Source: Clostridium sporogenes
GTDB taxonomy: Bacteria > Bacillota > Clostridia > Clostridiales > Clostridiaceae
Reading direction: 5' to 3'
Length of the DNA stretch: 64,000 nucleotides
Assembly (NCBI RefSeq): GCF_001020205.1
Contig: NZ_CP011663.1
Location: 3,286,001-3,350,000, forward strand
In this document: in pieces, positions 32,898 through 41,577 of the stretch
How positions within the stretch are numbered: the stretch's first letter is position 1
Layout: every line of letters begins with the position of its first letter
The notes under the pieces: generated by a model
The model's input: the letters and a program-made list of their open reading frames with translations, nothing else
Told to the model about the DNA's origin: nothing
The model's database searches: none
Program-made: the position numbers and the translations under genes

Positions 32898-33776
32898 TTA
32901 TCCCCCTAAAAGTTGTCGCTCCAATTCTTTAAAATCATACTGTCTTTGCTCTATTAAACCCCAACTATCTGTATTATTACAATTGTTTTTTTTATTATTA
33001 CTCCATTGTTTTTTATAGTTTTCTACATCTTTTTTTGTTTTTAAAGCTCTTTCATCCCAACTATATAGTACATTTTCAATATACTGTATATTCTTAGCAT
33101 TATACTTTACTGCTTCTTCTATTGCCATAATTATTACATCACAATCTATCCTACTAGACCATTCTTTTATCTTTCTATATTCTAAATCTTTAGGTGCACA
33201 TATATTTATTTTAAAAAATGTAACTACATCTTCTAAATTAGTATTAATTTCTTCATTTGTTACTTCTTCTTTATTACTTATTTCTTCTTTATTACTTATT
33301 CCTTCTTTACTTCCCATATCCTCATTACCCCCTTCAAGGGTCTTTTTCTCATTAGTTAATATAAAAATTCCATCAAATAATTTTTCTATATCCAATTTTA
33401 ATTCACAGTACTTCAAATATAATATTTTTATAAACTCCTTATTTTTTATATTTTTAAGCTCCTTATTAATGCACTTAATAGAATTTATATTATTAGGAAC
33501 ATTGTATTTAACCCAATTAAATATCATTATTTCTTTAGTTTCTTCATCATATTTAATTTTTTTATAATCTATAAATCTTTTTATAAGTTTAATTACTGTT
33601 TCTCTATTATATCCTGTTTCCATTTCTATAACTCTCAAAGGAAGCTCATACACTCCACATTGACTAGTTTTTGTATTGCTCATAAGATATAAATAAAAAT
33701 ATTTTTCCTCAGGAGTTAGATCTAATACAAAACCATCACTCCAAAATTGTGTATGTAGCTGTCTATATTTAGCCAA
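32898..33776 (-). CDS. DnaD-domain phage-type replication protein
   Basis: A 292-residue protein with an N-terminal winged-helix replisome organiser domain (FWSDGFVLDLTPEEKYFYLYLMSN, CGVYELPLRVIEMETGYNRE). A Glu/Asn-rich linker leads to a DnaD/DnaB-type C-terminal domain (ISSR-like EWSSRIDCDVIIMAIEEAVKYNAKNIQYIENVLYSW). Such proteins load helicase at phage or satellite origins. The start is TTG at 33776, eight bases after AGGAGG. It is the last gene of the early operon with the small HTH genes. An origin was not identified. No DnaC-like loader is next to it. Confidence 0.85.
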   Translation of the reverse strand: MAKYRQLHTQFWSDGFVLDLTPEEKYFYLYLMSNTKTSQCGVYELPLRVIEMETGYNRETVIKLIKRFIDYKKIKYDEETKEIMIFNWVKYNVPNNINSIKCINKELKNIKNKEFIKILYLKYCELKLDIEKLFDGIFILTNEKKTLEGGNEDMGSKEGISNKEEISNKEEVTNEEINTNLEDVVTFFKINICAPKDLEYRKIKEWSSRIDCDVIIMAIEEAVKYNAKNIQYIENVLYSWDERALKTKKDVENYKKQWSNNKKNNCNNTDSWGLIEQRQYDFKELERQLLGG

Positions 33777-33852
33777 AGCTTATTCCTCCTTTGATATTTC
33801 AGAATTTACTAACAATTCAAAATATAATTATGCACATATGTGGATATATGAA

Positions 33853-34074
33853 CTATACAATTTTTCTATATTCCATTAAAAATTCTTTATTTTTATTAAT
33901 CCACTTAATCAATAAAATTTTAGGTATTTTAATTTTATGATCACTTATTCTCAACTTTGGAAATTCATTTAATTTAATAATTTCATAAACTAATCTCATA
34001 TCTATACTAAAAATATTTTCTAAATCCTTAGGTTCTAATAACATTGGTAATTCATTATAATTTTTTTCTATCAT
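33853..34074 (-). CDS. Small helix-turn-helix protein (excisionase-like)
   Basis: A 73-residue protein with the pattern MLLEPKDLENIFSIDMRLVYEIIKLNEFPKLRISDHKIKIPKILLIKWINKN. It resembles the MerR/Xis-type winged helix used by excisionases and by phage early regulators: a short recognition helix, then a wing with RISDHKIKIPK. The ATG 34074 follows AAGAGG. It follows another gene of the same fold and precedes the replication gene. One of the two may be the excisionase. Confidence 0.6.
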   Translation of the reverse strand: MIEKNYNELPMLLEPKDLENIFSIDMRLVYEIIKLNEFPKLRISDHKIKIPKILLIKWINKNKEFLMEYRKIV

Positions 34075-34098
34075 TTGTATACCTCTTTTCATTTTTAT

Positions 34099-34308
34099 TT
34101 AAAAAGTTAGTTCTTTTATATCATCTAAATTTGTTAAATCCTTTCCATTAAAATCTTTTAAAAATTTTAAAAGTGTAGCTTTAGTTATTTTAAGCCTTCC
34201 TAATTTTAATGCTATTAAATTGCCACTTCTTATTAAATCATACACAGTATTTTTATTTACTTTTAAAATGCTAGCTACTTCATCTACTGTATATATATAA
34301 TCCTCCAT
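34099..34308 (-). CDS. Excisionase-family DNA-binding protein
   Basis: A 69-residue protein with the HTH_17 pattern: YTVDEVASILKVNKNTVYDLIRSGNLIALKLGRLKITKATLLKFLKDF. This is the typical excisionase/MerR-like fold that binds bent att DNA. It lies in the early operon divergent from the integrase-side genes, the normal place for xis or alpA-like activators in phage satellites. Confidence 0.8.
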   Translation of the reverse strand: MEDYIYTVDEVASILKVNKNTVYDLIRSGNLIALKLGRLKITKATLLKFLKDFNGKDLTNLDDIKELTF

Positions 34309-34372
34309 AAATTTTCCCCCTTATAGTTTTACAATCAGCTATTAAATAATTAATATAATCTACTAAAAAGTT

Positions 34373-34594
34373 CTAGTTTGAGAAAATATCTTCTTCTGAA
34401 ATCCTATAAGCTCTTGCTATGGATCTACGACTAGTCTTTCTTGGGTAGCTCCTTGCCTTTTCCCAACTCCAATACATTTTTTGAGTAGCATTGCATTTAT
34501 CAGCAGCTTCCTCCTGGGTCCAGTTATTAATTCTTCTTAAAATTTCTAACTTCTTATTCCAAGCTAATCCACTAATTTTCTCTTCTATTGTCAT
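34373..34594 (-). CDS. XRE-family regulator (Cro-like)
   Basis: A 73-residue helix-turn-helix protein: LAWNKKLEILRRINNWTQEEAADKCNATQKMYWSWEKARSYPRKTSRRSIARAYRI. It is the first gene divergent from the repressor, so it is positioned as Cro. I use ATG 34594, just after GGGGG; the reading from 34615 would pass through that site. The start lies within about 25 bases of the operator at 34617. Confidence 0.8.
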   Translation of the reverse strand: MTIEEKISGLAWNKKLEILRRINNWTQEEAADKCNATQKMYWSWEKARSYPRKTSRRSIARAYRISEEDIFSN

Positions 34595-34616
34595 ATCATA
34601 TCCCCCTTGCATCATG

Positions 34617-34632
34617 TCGTTAATTACGTCAC
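34617..34632 (-). promoter_or_regulatory. Operator in the early-gene promoter
   Basis: On the minus strand TGACGTAATTAACGA follows a promoter-like TTGTCC-(18)-TATATT with extended TGA. The same motif class, TGACGTTATTTACGT, is in the divergent repressor promoter. Two matching sites in a divergent CI/Cro region mark operator DNA. Confidence 0.65.
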
Positions 34633-34746
34633 TTTCAATATATCATTTAAATATTTAAAAGGACAAACATCTGCAAATGGTTTATTTCACTATATTTTAA
34701 GTTTATTTTACAAAAACTATCATTTATGTAAAATTTCATTTTATAG

Positions 34747-34775
34747 TTGACTTCATGACGTTATTTACGTAGAAT
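34747..34775 (+). promoter_or_regulatory. Repressor promoter with operator in its spacer
   Basis: TTGACT (34747-34752) and TAGAAT (34770-34775) are spaced exactly 17 bases, with the palindromic TGACGTTATTTACGT at 34756-34770 filling the spacer. Repressor bound there would block its own promoter. It lies 27 bases before the repressor ATG. Confidence 0.75.
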
Positions 34776-34801
34776 AATTGTATGAGATTAATAGAAAGTA
34801 G

Positions 34802-35362
34802 ATGATCCATTTGTTGCCTAAAAAAGATTTAGGAAAACTTATTAAAAAAGCAAGAGAATATAAATCTAAAAAAACAAATAAACTTTTTACTCAAAAAATG
34901 TTAGCAGATGAAATTGGGAAATCTAGAAGTTATATATGCGATATAGAACGTGGTAGAACTTACCCAAGTTTCGCAACTTTATCAGCTATAGCACGAGCCT
35001 GTGATGTGCCTTTAGATTTTTTTCAATGTAATAATGACATTGACGAGGTGCTTAATAAATTTATAAAACTTCAATTAACTGGTTTAAGTGAAAGTGAAAT
35101 TACTAGTATTAGAAAAGCATTAAAAGAAGATGATGAAGTAAAAATAGATTATATTTATAGTTACATAAATAGCCATAATTTAAATTTAGCAAAAGGCGAA
35201 AAAAGAATAGATAACTCTAAAAATCCAAAAGATATTATAAAATACATTTTACAAAGTAAAACCATATTAGATTTTTATAAAATAAAAAAAGAAAACTCTG
35301 AAAAATTTGCAGATGAAATTCTACATCTAATAGAACTTACTAGTTATAAATATAAACAATAA
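34802..35362 (+). CDS. XRE-family repressor (CI-like)
   Basis: A 186-residue regulator. Residues 8-75 carry the HTH (LIKKAREYKSKKTNKLFTQKMLADEIGKSRSYICDIERGRTYPSFATLSAIARACDVPLDFF). The C-terminal 110 residues are helical and lack the Ser-Lys protease signature of LexA-type CI repressors, so induction by RecA self-cleavage is unlikely. Phage satellites often use such repressors (Stl-like), which are derepressed by a helper-phage protein. It shares a divergent promoter region with the Cro-like gene. Confidence 0.87.
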   Translation: MIHLLPKKDLGKLIKKAREYKSKKTNKLFTQKMLADEIGKSRSYICDIERGRTYPSFATLSAIARACDVPLDFFQCNNDIDEVLNKFIKLQLTGLSESEITSIRKALKEDDEVKIDYIYSYINSHNLNLAKGEKRIDNSKNPKDIIKYILQSKTILDFYKIKKENSEKFADEILHLIELTSYKYKQ

Positions 35363-35434
35363 ATATACATTCAATGTGTATGTAACCAATTTAAAATTGG
35401 ATTATATAAATAAATACAAAAGGAGTGACACCTT

Positions 35435-36586
35435 ATGAAAGGTGGAATAAGACAGAAGGGTGATAAATGGTACTACTATTTAGACCTTGGTAAAGTTAAT
35501 GGAAAAAGAAAACAAATTGAGAGAAGGGGTGGTGATAGTAGAAAATCAGCTTTAAAAGCATTAAATGATGCTATATCTAAATACACCAACGGATATATAG
35601 ATCCTCCAAAACTTACTGTAGAAAGCTATTTATCAAACTGGTTAGAAAATCATATAAAAGAAACTAGAAAAATAAACACTTACAACAGATATAATGAGAT
35701 TTTAAATAATAATATAAAACCATGTATTGGTGATATTTTACTTAAAGATTTAAAACCTATACACATTGATGATCTTATAGCTTTAGAAAGGAAAAAAGGA
35801 TTGAGTGGATCTACTCTACAAAATATATATGGAATGCTAAATACTGCTTTTGAAAGGGCAGTTAAACTTCAAGTAATCAGTAACAATCCATGTAAATTTG
35901 TAGATAGACCCAAAAGAGAAAAATTTACTGCTAATACTTTAACTATAGACGAAATCAAAAAAATATTCAATTCCTTAGATGATATAAACTATAATGATTA
36001 TGTTATAGGTCTAGCTTTGAAAACTGTACTAGAACTTGGTTTAAGACGTGGAGAACTTGCTGGGTTAGAATGGGAAGATATAAATTTTAAAAATAACTGT
36101 ATTGACATAAAAAACAATTTAATTTATTCTTATGGAAAAGTTTTCTTGGGTGATACAAAAACTGACGAAAGCCAAAGAACCTTATATATTTCAAATAATT
36201 TAATAAAACTCTTAAAAAATCATAAAAAAATTCAAACTGAAAATAAATTAAAATACGGAAAATACTATGTTGATAATATTTTTAATTCTAAGAAATATAA
36301 TTTTGTAATGACATGGGAAAATGGTAAGTATGTTCATCCTAATTACTATACATCAAAATTCAAAAAAATTTTAAATAAATTAGATTTAAATAAAAATGTC
36401 CGTTTCCATGATTTAAGACATACAAATGCATCTCTCCTATTAGAACAGGGTATAGATTTTAAAGTTATTCAAACTAGACTAGGACATTCTGATATAAACA
36501 CAACTTTAAATATATATTCTCATGTAAATCTAAAAATGCAACAATCTGCTACTGAAAAACTTACAAATTTAATGGAGGGATTATAA
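35435..36586 (+). CDS. Tyrosine recombinase (integrase)
   Basis: A 383-residue integrase. An N-terminal AP2-like arm-binding domain (GGIRQKGDKWYYYLDLGKVNGKRKQIERR) is followed by the SAM-like core-binding domain (about 60-160). The catalytic domain has R204 (LGLRRGELAG), K242, H325-R328 (FHDLRHTN), H351 (LGHSDINTT) and nucleophile Y361 (NIYSHV). All catalytic residues are present, so it should be active. The stop codon lies 27 bases from the right repeat, in rnpB, which defines its target. AAGGAG precedes the ATG. Confidence 0.95.
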   Translation: MKGGIRQKGDKWYYYLDLGKVNGKRKQIERRGGDSRKSALKALNDAISKYTNGYIDPPKLTVESYLSNWLENHIKETRKINTYNRYNEILNNNIKPCIGDILLKDLKPIHIDDLIALERKKGLSGSTLQNIYGMLNTAFERAVKLQVISNNPCKFVDRPKREKFTANTLTIDEIKKIFNSLDDINYNDYVIGLALKTVLELGLRRGELAGLEWEDINFKNNCIDIKNNLIYSYGKVFLGDTKTDESQRTLYISNNLIKLLKNHKKIQTENKLKYGKYYVDNIFNSKKYNFVMTWENGKYVHPNYYTSKFKKILNKLDLNKNVRFHDLRHTNASLLLEQGIDFKVIQTRLGHSDINTTLNIYSHVNLKMQQSATEKLTNLMEGL

Positions 36587-36612
36587 ATGGTGGAAGTTTG
36601 CTGTAAAAACAG

Positions 36613-36683
36613 AAAAACACCAGGTATGAAACCTAGTGTTTTCAATGGCACGACCAAGCCTATAAGCCGAGTTCTGTGTTAGA
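36613..36683 (-). repeat. Right attachment repeat, forming the 3' end of rnpB
   Basis: This 71-bp repeat matches 15555-15625 apart from one base. It contributes the last 35 or so bases of the functional RNase P RNA and its terminator, so integration rebuilt the gene. The position next to the integrase gene fits an attP-derived copy. Confidence 0.9.
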
Positions 36684-37005
36684 CAATCATCTATCTAGGC
36701 CTATTGTTACCAATAGGCTCCAGCGATACTACCCGAGAGCGGGACGGGCCACCCCTGGAAACCAAAGTTTCCTGCTCTCCTATTCGATCTTGCTCCAGAT
36801 GGGGTTTACATAGCCGTATAGTCACCTATACGCTGGTGAGCTCTTACCTCGCCTTTCCACCCTTACCAGATAAATCTGGCGGTATATCTCTGTTGCACTT
36901 TCCTTAAAGTCGCCTCCACTGGGTATTACCCAGCACCCTGCCCTATGGAGCTCGGACTTTCCTCTCCCGTACAATGTACGGCAGCGATTGTCTGGCTTAC
37001 TCGCA
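36648..37005 (-). ncRNA. rnpB: RNase P RNA
   Basis: The minus strand contains the conserved features: GGGAGAGGAAAGTCCGAGCTCC near the 5' end, AGGGCAGGGTGCTGGGTAA, GAAAGTGCAACAGAGA, GGTGGAAAGGCG, GTAAACCCCATCTGGAGCAA and the 3' end ACAGAACTCGGCTTATAGGC. A TATAAT lies at 37009-37014. The RNA processes tRNA 5' ends. The 5' and 3' boundaries are approximate. The 3' end and terminator are supplied by the integrated element, and the RNA remains complete. Confidence 0.96.
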
Positions 37006-37073
37006 AGTATTATAATATCATAGCTATAAATAAAAATCAAATTTATTTTTTAGAAAACATGGTTTTAATTTAT

Positions 37074-37808
37074 CTATCTAACTTTTTTTAACTTTTTTTC
37101 TTGCACTTTATAAAGTATTCTCCCGCAGTTATCACAATAAACTACCTTTTCTTCTTTTCTTATCTTATCTAAAATCATACTTGAAACCCTAACTCTACAC
37201 CCCGTGCATATTCCCTTTTCTAAAGGAACTAGGGCTATTTTTTTAGATTTTTTTATTTTATCAAATTTTTCTAGAAAATCTTTTTCAATAATAGCCCTTA
37301 TATTTTTTATAGATTTTTCACACAAATCTATTTCTATTTTGGCTTCATTTATTTTTTTACTACTATTTTTTTTATAGTCATCAAAATTTACTTTTATTAT
37401 TTTTAGTTCCTCTCTTAAATTTTCTTTTTCTGTACTTATTTTTTCATCCTTTTCTATTAATTCTATGGCTAAATTTTCTAGGTTTTTTATTGTATTCTTA
37501 CTTTTTTCTATATCCCTTTCTAGTCTTTCTATTAATTTTATATCACTCTTTGCCTCATTATAAAGAGAGTATTCCTTTTCTTCTATATTTTTATTTTCTC
37601 TTTTTATTTTTAAGCTTATTTCTTTATATTCTTTTTTTATATTCTCTAACTGTTCTTCTTTAGATTTGTACTTTATTTTATTTTCTTCAAATTTATCTTT
37701 TAATTTTTTTAAAAAATATATGTCTGAACCATCCTTTAGCACCTTATTATTATTTTCTAATGCAATATAACAATTTTGAAGTTTAATTAATAAATCTAAA
37801 TTTTTCAT
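37074..37808 (-). CDS. Coiled-coil zinc-ribbon protein (C4-type)
   Basis: A 244-residue protein. Residues about 20-190 form a long coiled coil rich in Lys and Glu. The C-terminus carries a C4 zinc ribbon, CTGCRVRVSSMILDKIRKEEKVVYCDNCGRIL. This is the DUF164/CdsZ-like family, conserved and often found upstream of trmK-nif3. Function uncertain; a role in nucleic-acid or envelope processes has been proposed for relatives. The Nif3-like gene is upstream with a terminator between them. Confidence 0.85.
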   Translation of the reverse strand: MKNLDLLIKLQNCYIALENNNKVLKDGSDIYFLKKLKDKFEENKIKYKSKEEQLENIKKEYKEISLKIKRENKNIEEKEYSLYNEAKSDIKLIERLERDIEKSKNTIKNLENLAIELIEKDEKISTEKENLREELKIIKVNFDDYKKNSSKKINEAKIEIDLCEKSIKNIRAIIEKDFLEKFDKIKKSKKIALVPLEKGICTGCRVRVSSMILDKIRKEEKVVYCDNCGRILYKVQEKKLKKVR

Positions 37809-37919
37809 AATCTCATTCTCCTTTAAAATATAATTTTTAATTTTAAAGAGATACCTCCTTATATTATACCTGTTAAATTTTAAATCTATGTTATAGATGT
37901 GTTATAAATATATAAAAAA

Positions 37920-37950
37920 ATAGAAACGAGTACACTAAACTCATTTCTAT
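37920..37950 (-). terminator. Terminator after the Nif3-like gene
   Basis: ATAGAAATGAGT / ACTCGTTTCTAT on the minus strand is followed by TTTTTTT. It overlaps the stop region of the Nif3-like gene. Confidence 0.85.
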
Positions 37951-38750
37951 TTATACTTGTAGGGTGAAAAATCGTTCTCAGATAAAAGAACATCATTTTT
38001 AAAACCCATTTTTTCTATTCTATTTTTTAACCATTTATAAAAACATTGTAAAGCTGGCCATTCTGTATGAAAGTGCCCTGCATCAATAACTGCTATTTTT
38101 TCTTCCATTAAGTCACTTACATAATGATATGTGGTATCCCCTGTTATTATACAGTCTGCTCCTAAAGCTTTTGATTTATTAAAATAATCTTGACCACTGC
38201 CATTTATTATAGCTACTTTTTTTATTTTTAGAGAGTCTTCTCCTGAGTATCTTAACACAGAAATATTAAAAACTTCTTTTACAATCTCACATAATTTATC
38301 TAAAGTAACTTCTTTTTTTAAATATCCTATTCTTCCTATACCTGCCTTATCATTATAAGTGCTAGGATCCAATATTTTTAAATCTTGTAACTTTAAAAGC
38401 TCTGCTACTATTTGATTAAACCCATTTTCTGTAGAGTCTAAATTTGTATGACTAGAATATAAATTCATATCATTTTTTATTAATTCTATTATTTTTTTAC
38501 CTAATAAAGTATCTGTAGTTATAGACGAAGGTTTTTTAAATAATAAAGGATGATGAGTAACTATCAAGTTGCACTCCCTTTCCTTTGCCTCTTCTATTAC
38601 ATCTAAGGTACAATCTAAAGCAACTAATATTTTATTTACAGTAGCTTTTGAATCTCCTATCATAAGCCCTACATTATCATAACTTTCCTTTAAATATAAA
38701 GGAGCATATTCTTCTATTATATTTTCTATGTTTTTAACATTTAAATACAT
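37947..38750 (-). CDS. Nif3-like dinuclear metal centre protein
   Basis: A 267-residue Nif3/YqfO-family protein. Metal-binding motifs are LIVTHHPLLFK, HTNLDS, and the C-terminal GHFHTEWP; DCIITGDTTYH is also typical. Members may act as GTP cyclohydrolase I type 2 (FolE2) in some species, which is not established here. It overlaps the trmK stop by 10 bases, so the two are translationally coupled. Confidence 0.92.
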   Translation of the reverse strand: MYLNVKNIENIIEEYAPLYLKESYDNVGLMIGDSKATVNKILVALDCTLDVIEEAKERECNLIVTHHPLLFKKPSSITTDTLLGKKIIELIKNDMNLYSSHTNLDSTENGFNQIVAELLKLQDLKILDPSTYNDKAGIGRIGYLKKEVTLDKLCEIVKEVFNISVLRYSGEDSLKIKKVAIINGSGQDYFNKSKALGADCIITGDTTYHYVSDLMEEKIAVIDAGHFHTEWPALQCFYKWLKNRIEKMGFKNDVLLSENDFSPYKYK

Positions 38751-39430
38751 TGTACCAGCTCCTCCAATTTAATTATTTTTTCTCTTATTTCTACTTTTCT
38801 TAATGCGGCACTTTCTGTGTCTTCTCTTATATATTGTAGTATTTTTTTATATTTGTCAATATTGTTATATAAAAATTTCTTTATTAATGGATGTTTAGTA
38901 TTTATAAGATATTCTCCTATTTCATAATATATATGATCTACAGATTTAGGATTTTCATCATATTTTATTTTTATAATTTCATAGAATCTATTGTCTTCAA
39001 ATACTAAAGATTCTTTTAATATCTTATATCCCATACTATATATATATTCTCTTAAAGCCTCTGGATTTTGCACCGGTTGTAATACTAAAAAATCTAAATT
39101 TTTAAAAACTTCCTTTGATTCTTCTAATATATCCTTTATAAGATGCCCACCCATACCTGCAATTATAGCAGCATTAACCTCTTTAGGATGTATTTTAGTA
39201 AGTCCTGGCCCTAGTCTACATTGAATTTTACTTTGTAATCTATGAGAATTAATATTATTTTTTGCTCTATCTAAAGGACCTTTATTTATATCTCCCGCTA
39301 TAGCACTTTTGCATATATTATTTTTAATTAAATATATGGGGATATATGCATGGTCTGTACCTACATCCACCACAGACTCACATTTATCTACCATATTAGC
39401 TATTTCTTTTAGTCTCAAACTTATTTCCAT
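38741..39430 (-). CDS. trmK: tRNA (adenine(22)-N(1))-methyltransferase
   Basis: A 229-residue SAM-dependent methyltransferase of the TrmK family, which methylates A22 of tRNA in Gram-positive bacteria. Motifs include LRLKEIANMV, VVDVGTDHAYIPIYL (SAM binding), AAIIAGMGGHLIKDIL and LQPVQNPEALREYI. The start 39430 follows AGGAG; the ATG at 39445 sits on that site. Operon with the Nif3-like gene, as in many Firmicutes. Confidence 0.93.
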   Translation of the reverse strand: MEISLRLKEIANMVDKCESVVDVGTDHAYIPIYLIKNNICKSAIAGDINKGPLDRAKNNINSHRLQSKIQCRLGPGLTKIHPKEVNAAIIAGMGGHLIKDILEESKEVFKNLDFLVLQPVQNPEALREYIYSMGYKILKESLVFEDNRFYEIIKIKYDENPKSVDHIYYEIGEYLINTKHPLIKKFLYNNIDKYKKILQYIREDTESAALRKVEIREKIIKLEELVQCI

Positions 39431-39505
39431 ATCTAACTCCTGCATATATGTTATATTTATCTTTTAAAATAATAAAAATTTTATATATTTTATAACATAA
39501 TTATG

Positions 39506-40393
39506 TTATAAAAAAACATGTAATATCCTTATTTGAAATATTAAAAATACTGTTGAAAAAAACAATGATATATATAAAAATTTGTAAGCATAGTTTTTAT
39601 CATACTTTGAATAGAAATATGATACATAATACATACAAAATAATATAACCATATTTAAAGCTCCATACATCATTTGTTTAAAAGCAAATTGTTTCCCTTC
39701 TCCAAAACCTACTGGAGTAAATTTTGCATCAAACACAAGGGGCATCTTATCTGGTAAAAGATTATATAAATAAAATATCATAGGTGTTAAAGTTATTATT
39801 AATATCATAATAGTTACAATTATAAAAGGAGTGAAATACCTTTTATCTTTAAATATATTTGTGTTTTTATTTAATTTAAATTGCCAATCTTCCTCTTTCA
39901 CATCTGCTTGTTTTAATATTAGTTCAAACTCTTCTACATTTTCAGGAGATATACCATAATTTATTTTATCTGTTTTTAAATATAATATACTTTTATTTGA
40001 GGTTACATACATATAGGTATTACCTAATTTATCTATTATATTTCTTCCTATAGCATAATAATATTTACTAAATCCAGATATTCTCATGTTCTTTATATAT
40101 CCAGATTGTTTTTTGTAACATTGTATTTCTTTAATAGGAATTACAACCTGTTTCAATCCAAATATACTATTTATATAAATATTTTCTTCGTCTAGACAAT
40201 AATAAACTGTAGAATACATCAATATATAGTAGATAAAATATATATCTAATCCTATTAAACAAATTTTTAATAATTCCATTATTTCATAAGAATCCACTAA
40301 AAGCATTATTAAAATTACTGCTGCATTATATATTATAGTATTAGTTACTATAGAAATTAGTCCTGATCCACTTATAGGCTTAAATTTCTTCAT
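39506..40393 (-). CDS. PH-domain and DUF1648-like membrane protein
   Basis: A 295-residue protein with six or so membrane segments. Two N-terminal helices are followed by a bacterial PH-like domain (residues about 70-165, YYCLDEENIYINSIFGLKQVVIPIKEIQCY ... ISPENVEEFELIL). A C-terminal half contains LLPDKMPLVFDAKFTPVGFGEGKQFAFKQMM, the DUF1648 pattern. The start at 40393 follows AGGTG. No substrate or role can be given. It sits between rpoD and trmK on the same strand. Confidence 0.72.
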   Translation of the reverse strand: MKKFKPISGSGLISIVTNTIIYNAAVILIMLLVDSYEIMELLKICLIGLDIYFIYYILMYSTVYYCLDEENIYINSIFGLKQVVIPIKEIQCYKKQSGYIKNMRISGFSKYYYAIGRNIIDKLGNTYMYVTSNKSILYLKTDKINYGISPENVEEFELILKQADVKEEDWQFKLNKNTNIFKDKRYFTPFIIVTIMILIITLTPMIFYLYNLLPDKMPLVFDAKFTPVGFGEGKQFAFKQMMYGALNMVILFCMYYVSYFYSKYDKNYAYKFLYISLFFSTVFLIFQIRILHVFL

Positions 40394-40449
40394 GTTTATC
40401 ACCTACCTTATTACATGAACATTATATCATTATAAGTAAAAAAAAAAAA

Positions 40450-40466
40450 GCACCTTATATTGGTGC
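40450..40466 (-). terminator. Terminator after rpoD
   Basis: GCACC and GGTGC form a 5-bp stem with a 7-base loop, followed on the minus strand by 10 or more T. It lies directly at the rpoD stop. Confidence 0.8.
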
Positions 40467-40467
40467 A

Positions 40468-41553
40468 TTAATCTAAATAATCTTTTAATTTTTTACTTCT
40501 ACTTGGATGTCTTAGTTTTCTTAGGGCTTTTGCTTCTATTTGTCTTATTCTTTCCCTTGTTACATTAAATTCTTTTCCAACTTCCTCTAGGGTTCTAGCT
40601 CTTCCATCATCTAAACCAAATCTTAATCTCAGTACCTTTTCTTCTCTTGGTGTTAATGTATCTAAAACATTGATAAGTTGTTCTTTTAGCATTGTAAAAG
40701 CTGCTGCTTCTGCCGGTGCTGGTGCTTCATCATCTGGAATAAAATCTCCTAAATGACTATCTTCTTCTTCACCAATTGGAGTTTCTAATGAAACAGGCTC
40801 CTGAGCTATTTTCATAATTTCTCTAACTTTATCTACAGGCATTTCCATAATCTTAGCCACTTCTTCTGGTTGAGGCTCTCTACCTAATTCCTGCAATAAT
40901 TGTCTTGATACTCTTATAAGTTTATTTATAGTTTCTACCATATGAACTGGTATTCTGATGGTTCTTGCTTGATCTGCTATAGCTCTTGTAATTGCCTGCC
41001 TTATCCACCAAGTAGCATAAGTACTAAACTTGTAGCCTTTTCTATAGTCAAATTTTTCTACAGCTTTTATTAACCCTAAGTTACCTTCTTGTATAAGATC
41101 CAAAAATAGCATTCCTCTTCCAACATATCTTTTTGCAATGCTTACAACAAGTCTTAGATTAGCTTCTGCTAATTTTTTCTTAGCAACCATATCTCCTGCT
41201 TCTATTCTTTGTGCTAATTCTATTTCTTCTTCTGAAGTTAATAATGCTACTTTACCTATCTCTTTTAAATACATTCTAACAGGATCATCTATAGCAATAC
41301 CTTCTGGAACTGATAAATCAATATCCTCTTCCTTTACGTCTATATCGTTCATATCACCTGTAACTTCCACACCCATAGATTCTAATACATCATATATCTT
41401 TTCAATTTGTTCTGGACTCAAATCTATTTCTTCTAATTCATCCATAATTTCTTTATAACTTAATGATCCACTTTTTTTACCTTTATCTATTAAGCGTCTA
41501 ACTAACTTCATTTTTTCATTTTTGTCTTTAGCATTATTCTTCTTTTCTTTCAT
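40468..41553 (-). CDS. rpoD: Primary sigma factor RpoD (SigA)
   Basis: A 361-residue housekeeping sigma factor. It has region 1.1, then region 1.2/2 with DPVRMYLKEIG, LRLVVSIAKRYVGRGMLFLDLIQEGNLGLIKAVEKFDY and the -10-binding YKFSTYATWWIRQAITRAI. Region 3 is VHMVETINKL, and region 4 DTLTPREEKVLRLRFGLDDGRARTLEEVGKEFNVTRERIRQIEAKALRKLRHPSR. Length is typical of Firmicute SigA. The dnaG gene lies 24 bases upstream, the usual macromolecular-synthesis operon. Confidence 0.98.
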   Translation of the reverse strand: MKEKKNNAKDKNEKMKLVRRLIDKGKKSGSLSYKEIMDELEEIDLSPEQIEKIYDVLESMGVEVTGDMNDIDVKEEDIDLSVPEGIAIDDPVRMYLKEIGKVALLTSEEEIELAQRIEAGDMVAKKKLAEANLRLVVSIAKRYVGRGMLFLDLIQEGNLGLIKAVEKFDYRKGYKFSTYATWWIRQAITRAIADQARTIRIPVHMVETINKLIRVSRQLLQELGREPQPEEVAKIMEMPVDKVREIMKIAQEPVSLETPIGEEEDSHLGDFIPDDEAPAPAEAAAFTMLKEQLINVLDTLTPREEKVLRLRFGLDDGRARTLEEVGKEFNVTRERIRQIEAKALRKLRHPSRSKKLKDYLD

Positions 41554-41577
41554 TATAAGTGTAGCCTCCTTTCGCCA

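Larger units (their letters stand above)
15555..36683. mobile_element. Integrated satellite-like element in rnpB, about 21 kb
   Basis: The ends are a 71-bp direct repeat with one mismatch (15555-15625 and 36613-36683). The repeat consists of the last 35 or so bases of the RNase P RNA gene plus its terminator. A tyrosine integrase ends 27 bases inside the right repeat. Next come a CI-like repressor, divergent excisionase-like genes and a DnaD-type replication gene, which is the control region of a temperate phage or phage-inducible island. I find no terminase, portal, capsid, tail or portal-protease gene, so it is not a complete prophage. The cargo is three candidate anti-phage modules, a sigma-factor/amidase cassette and several structured non-coding regions. 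Gene strand is almost entirely minus apart from the integrase, repressor and one membrane protein. Confidence 0.88.

Noticed and set aside
15555..36683. Complete prophage
   Set aside because: No terminase, portal, capsid, protease, tail or baseplate gene is recognisable. Integrase, repressor, replication and amidase genes alone fit a satellite or remnant.
36704..37040. Short frames across rnpB on both strands
   Set aside because: They lie entirely within the RNase P RNA, whose conserved ribozyme features explain the sequence.
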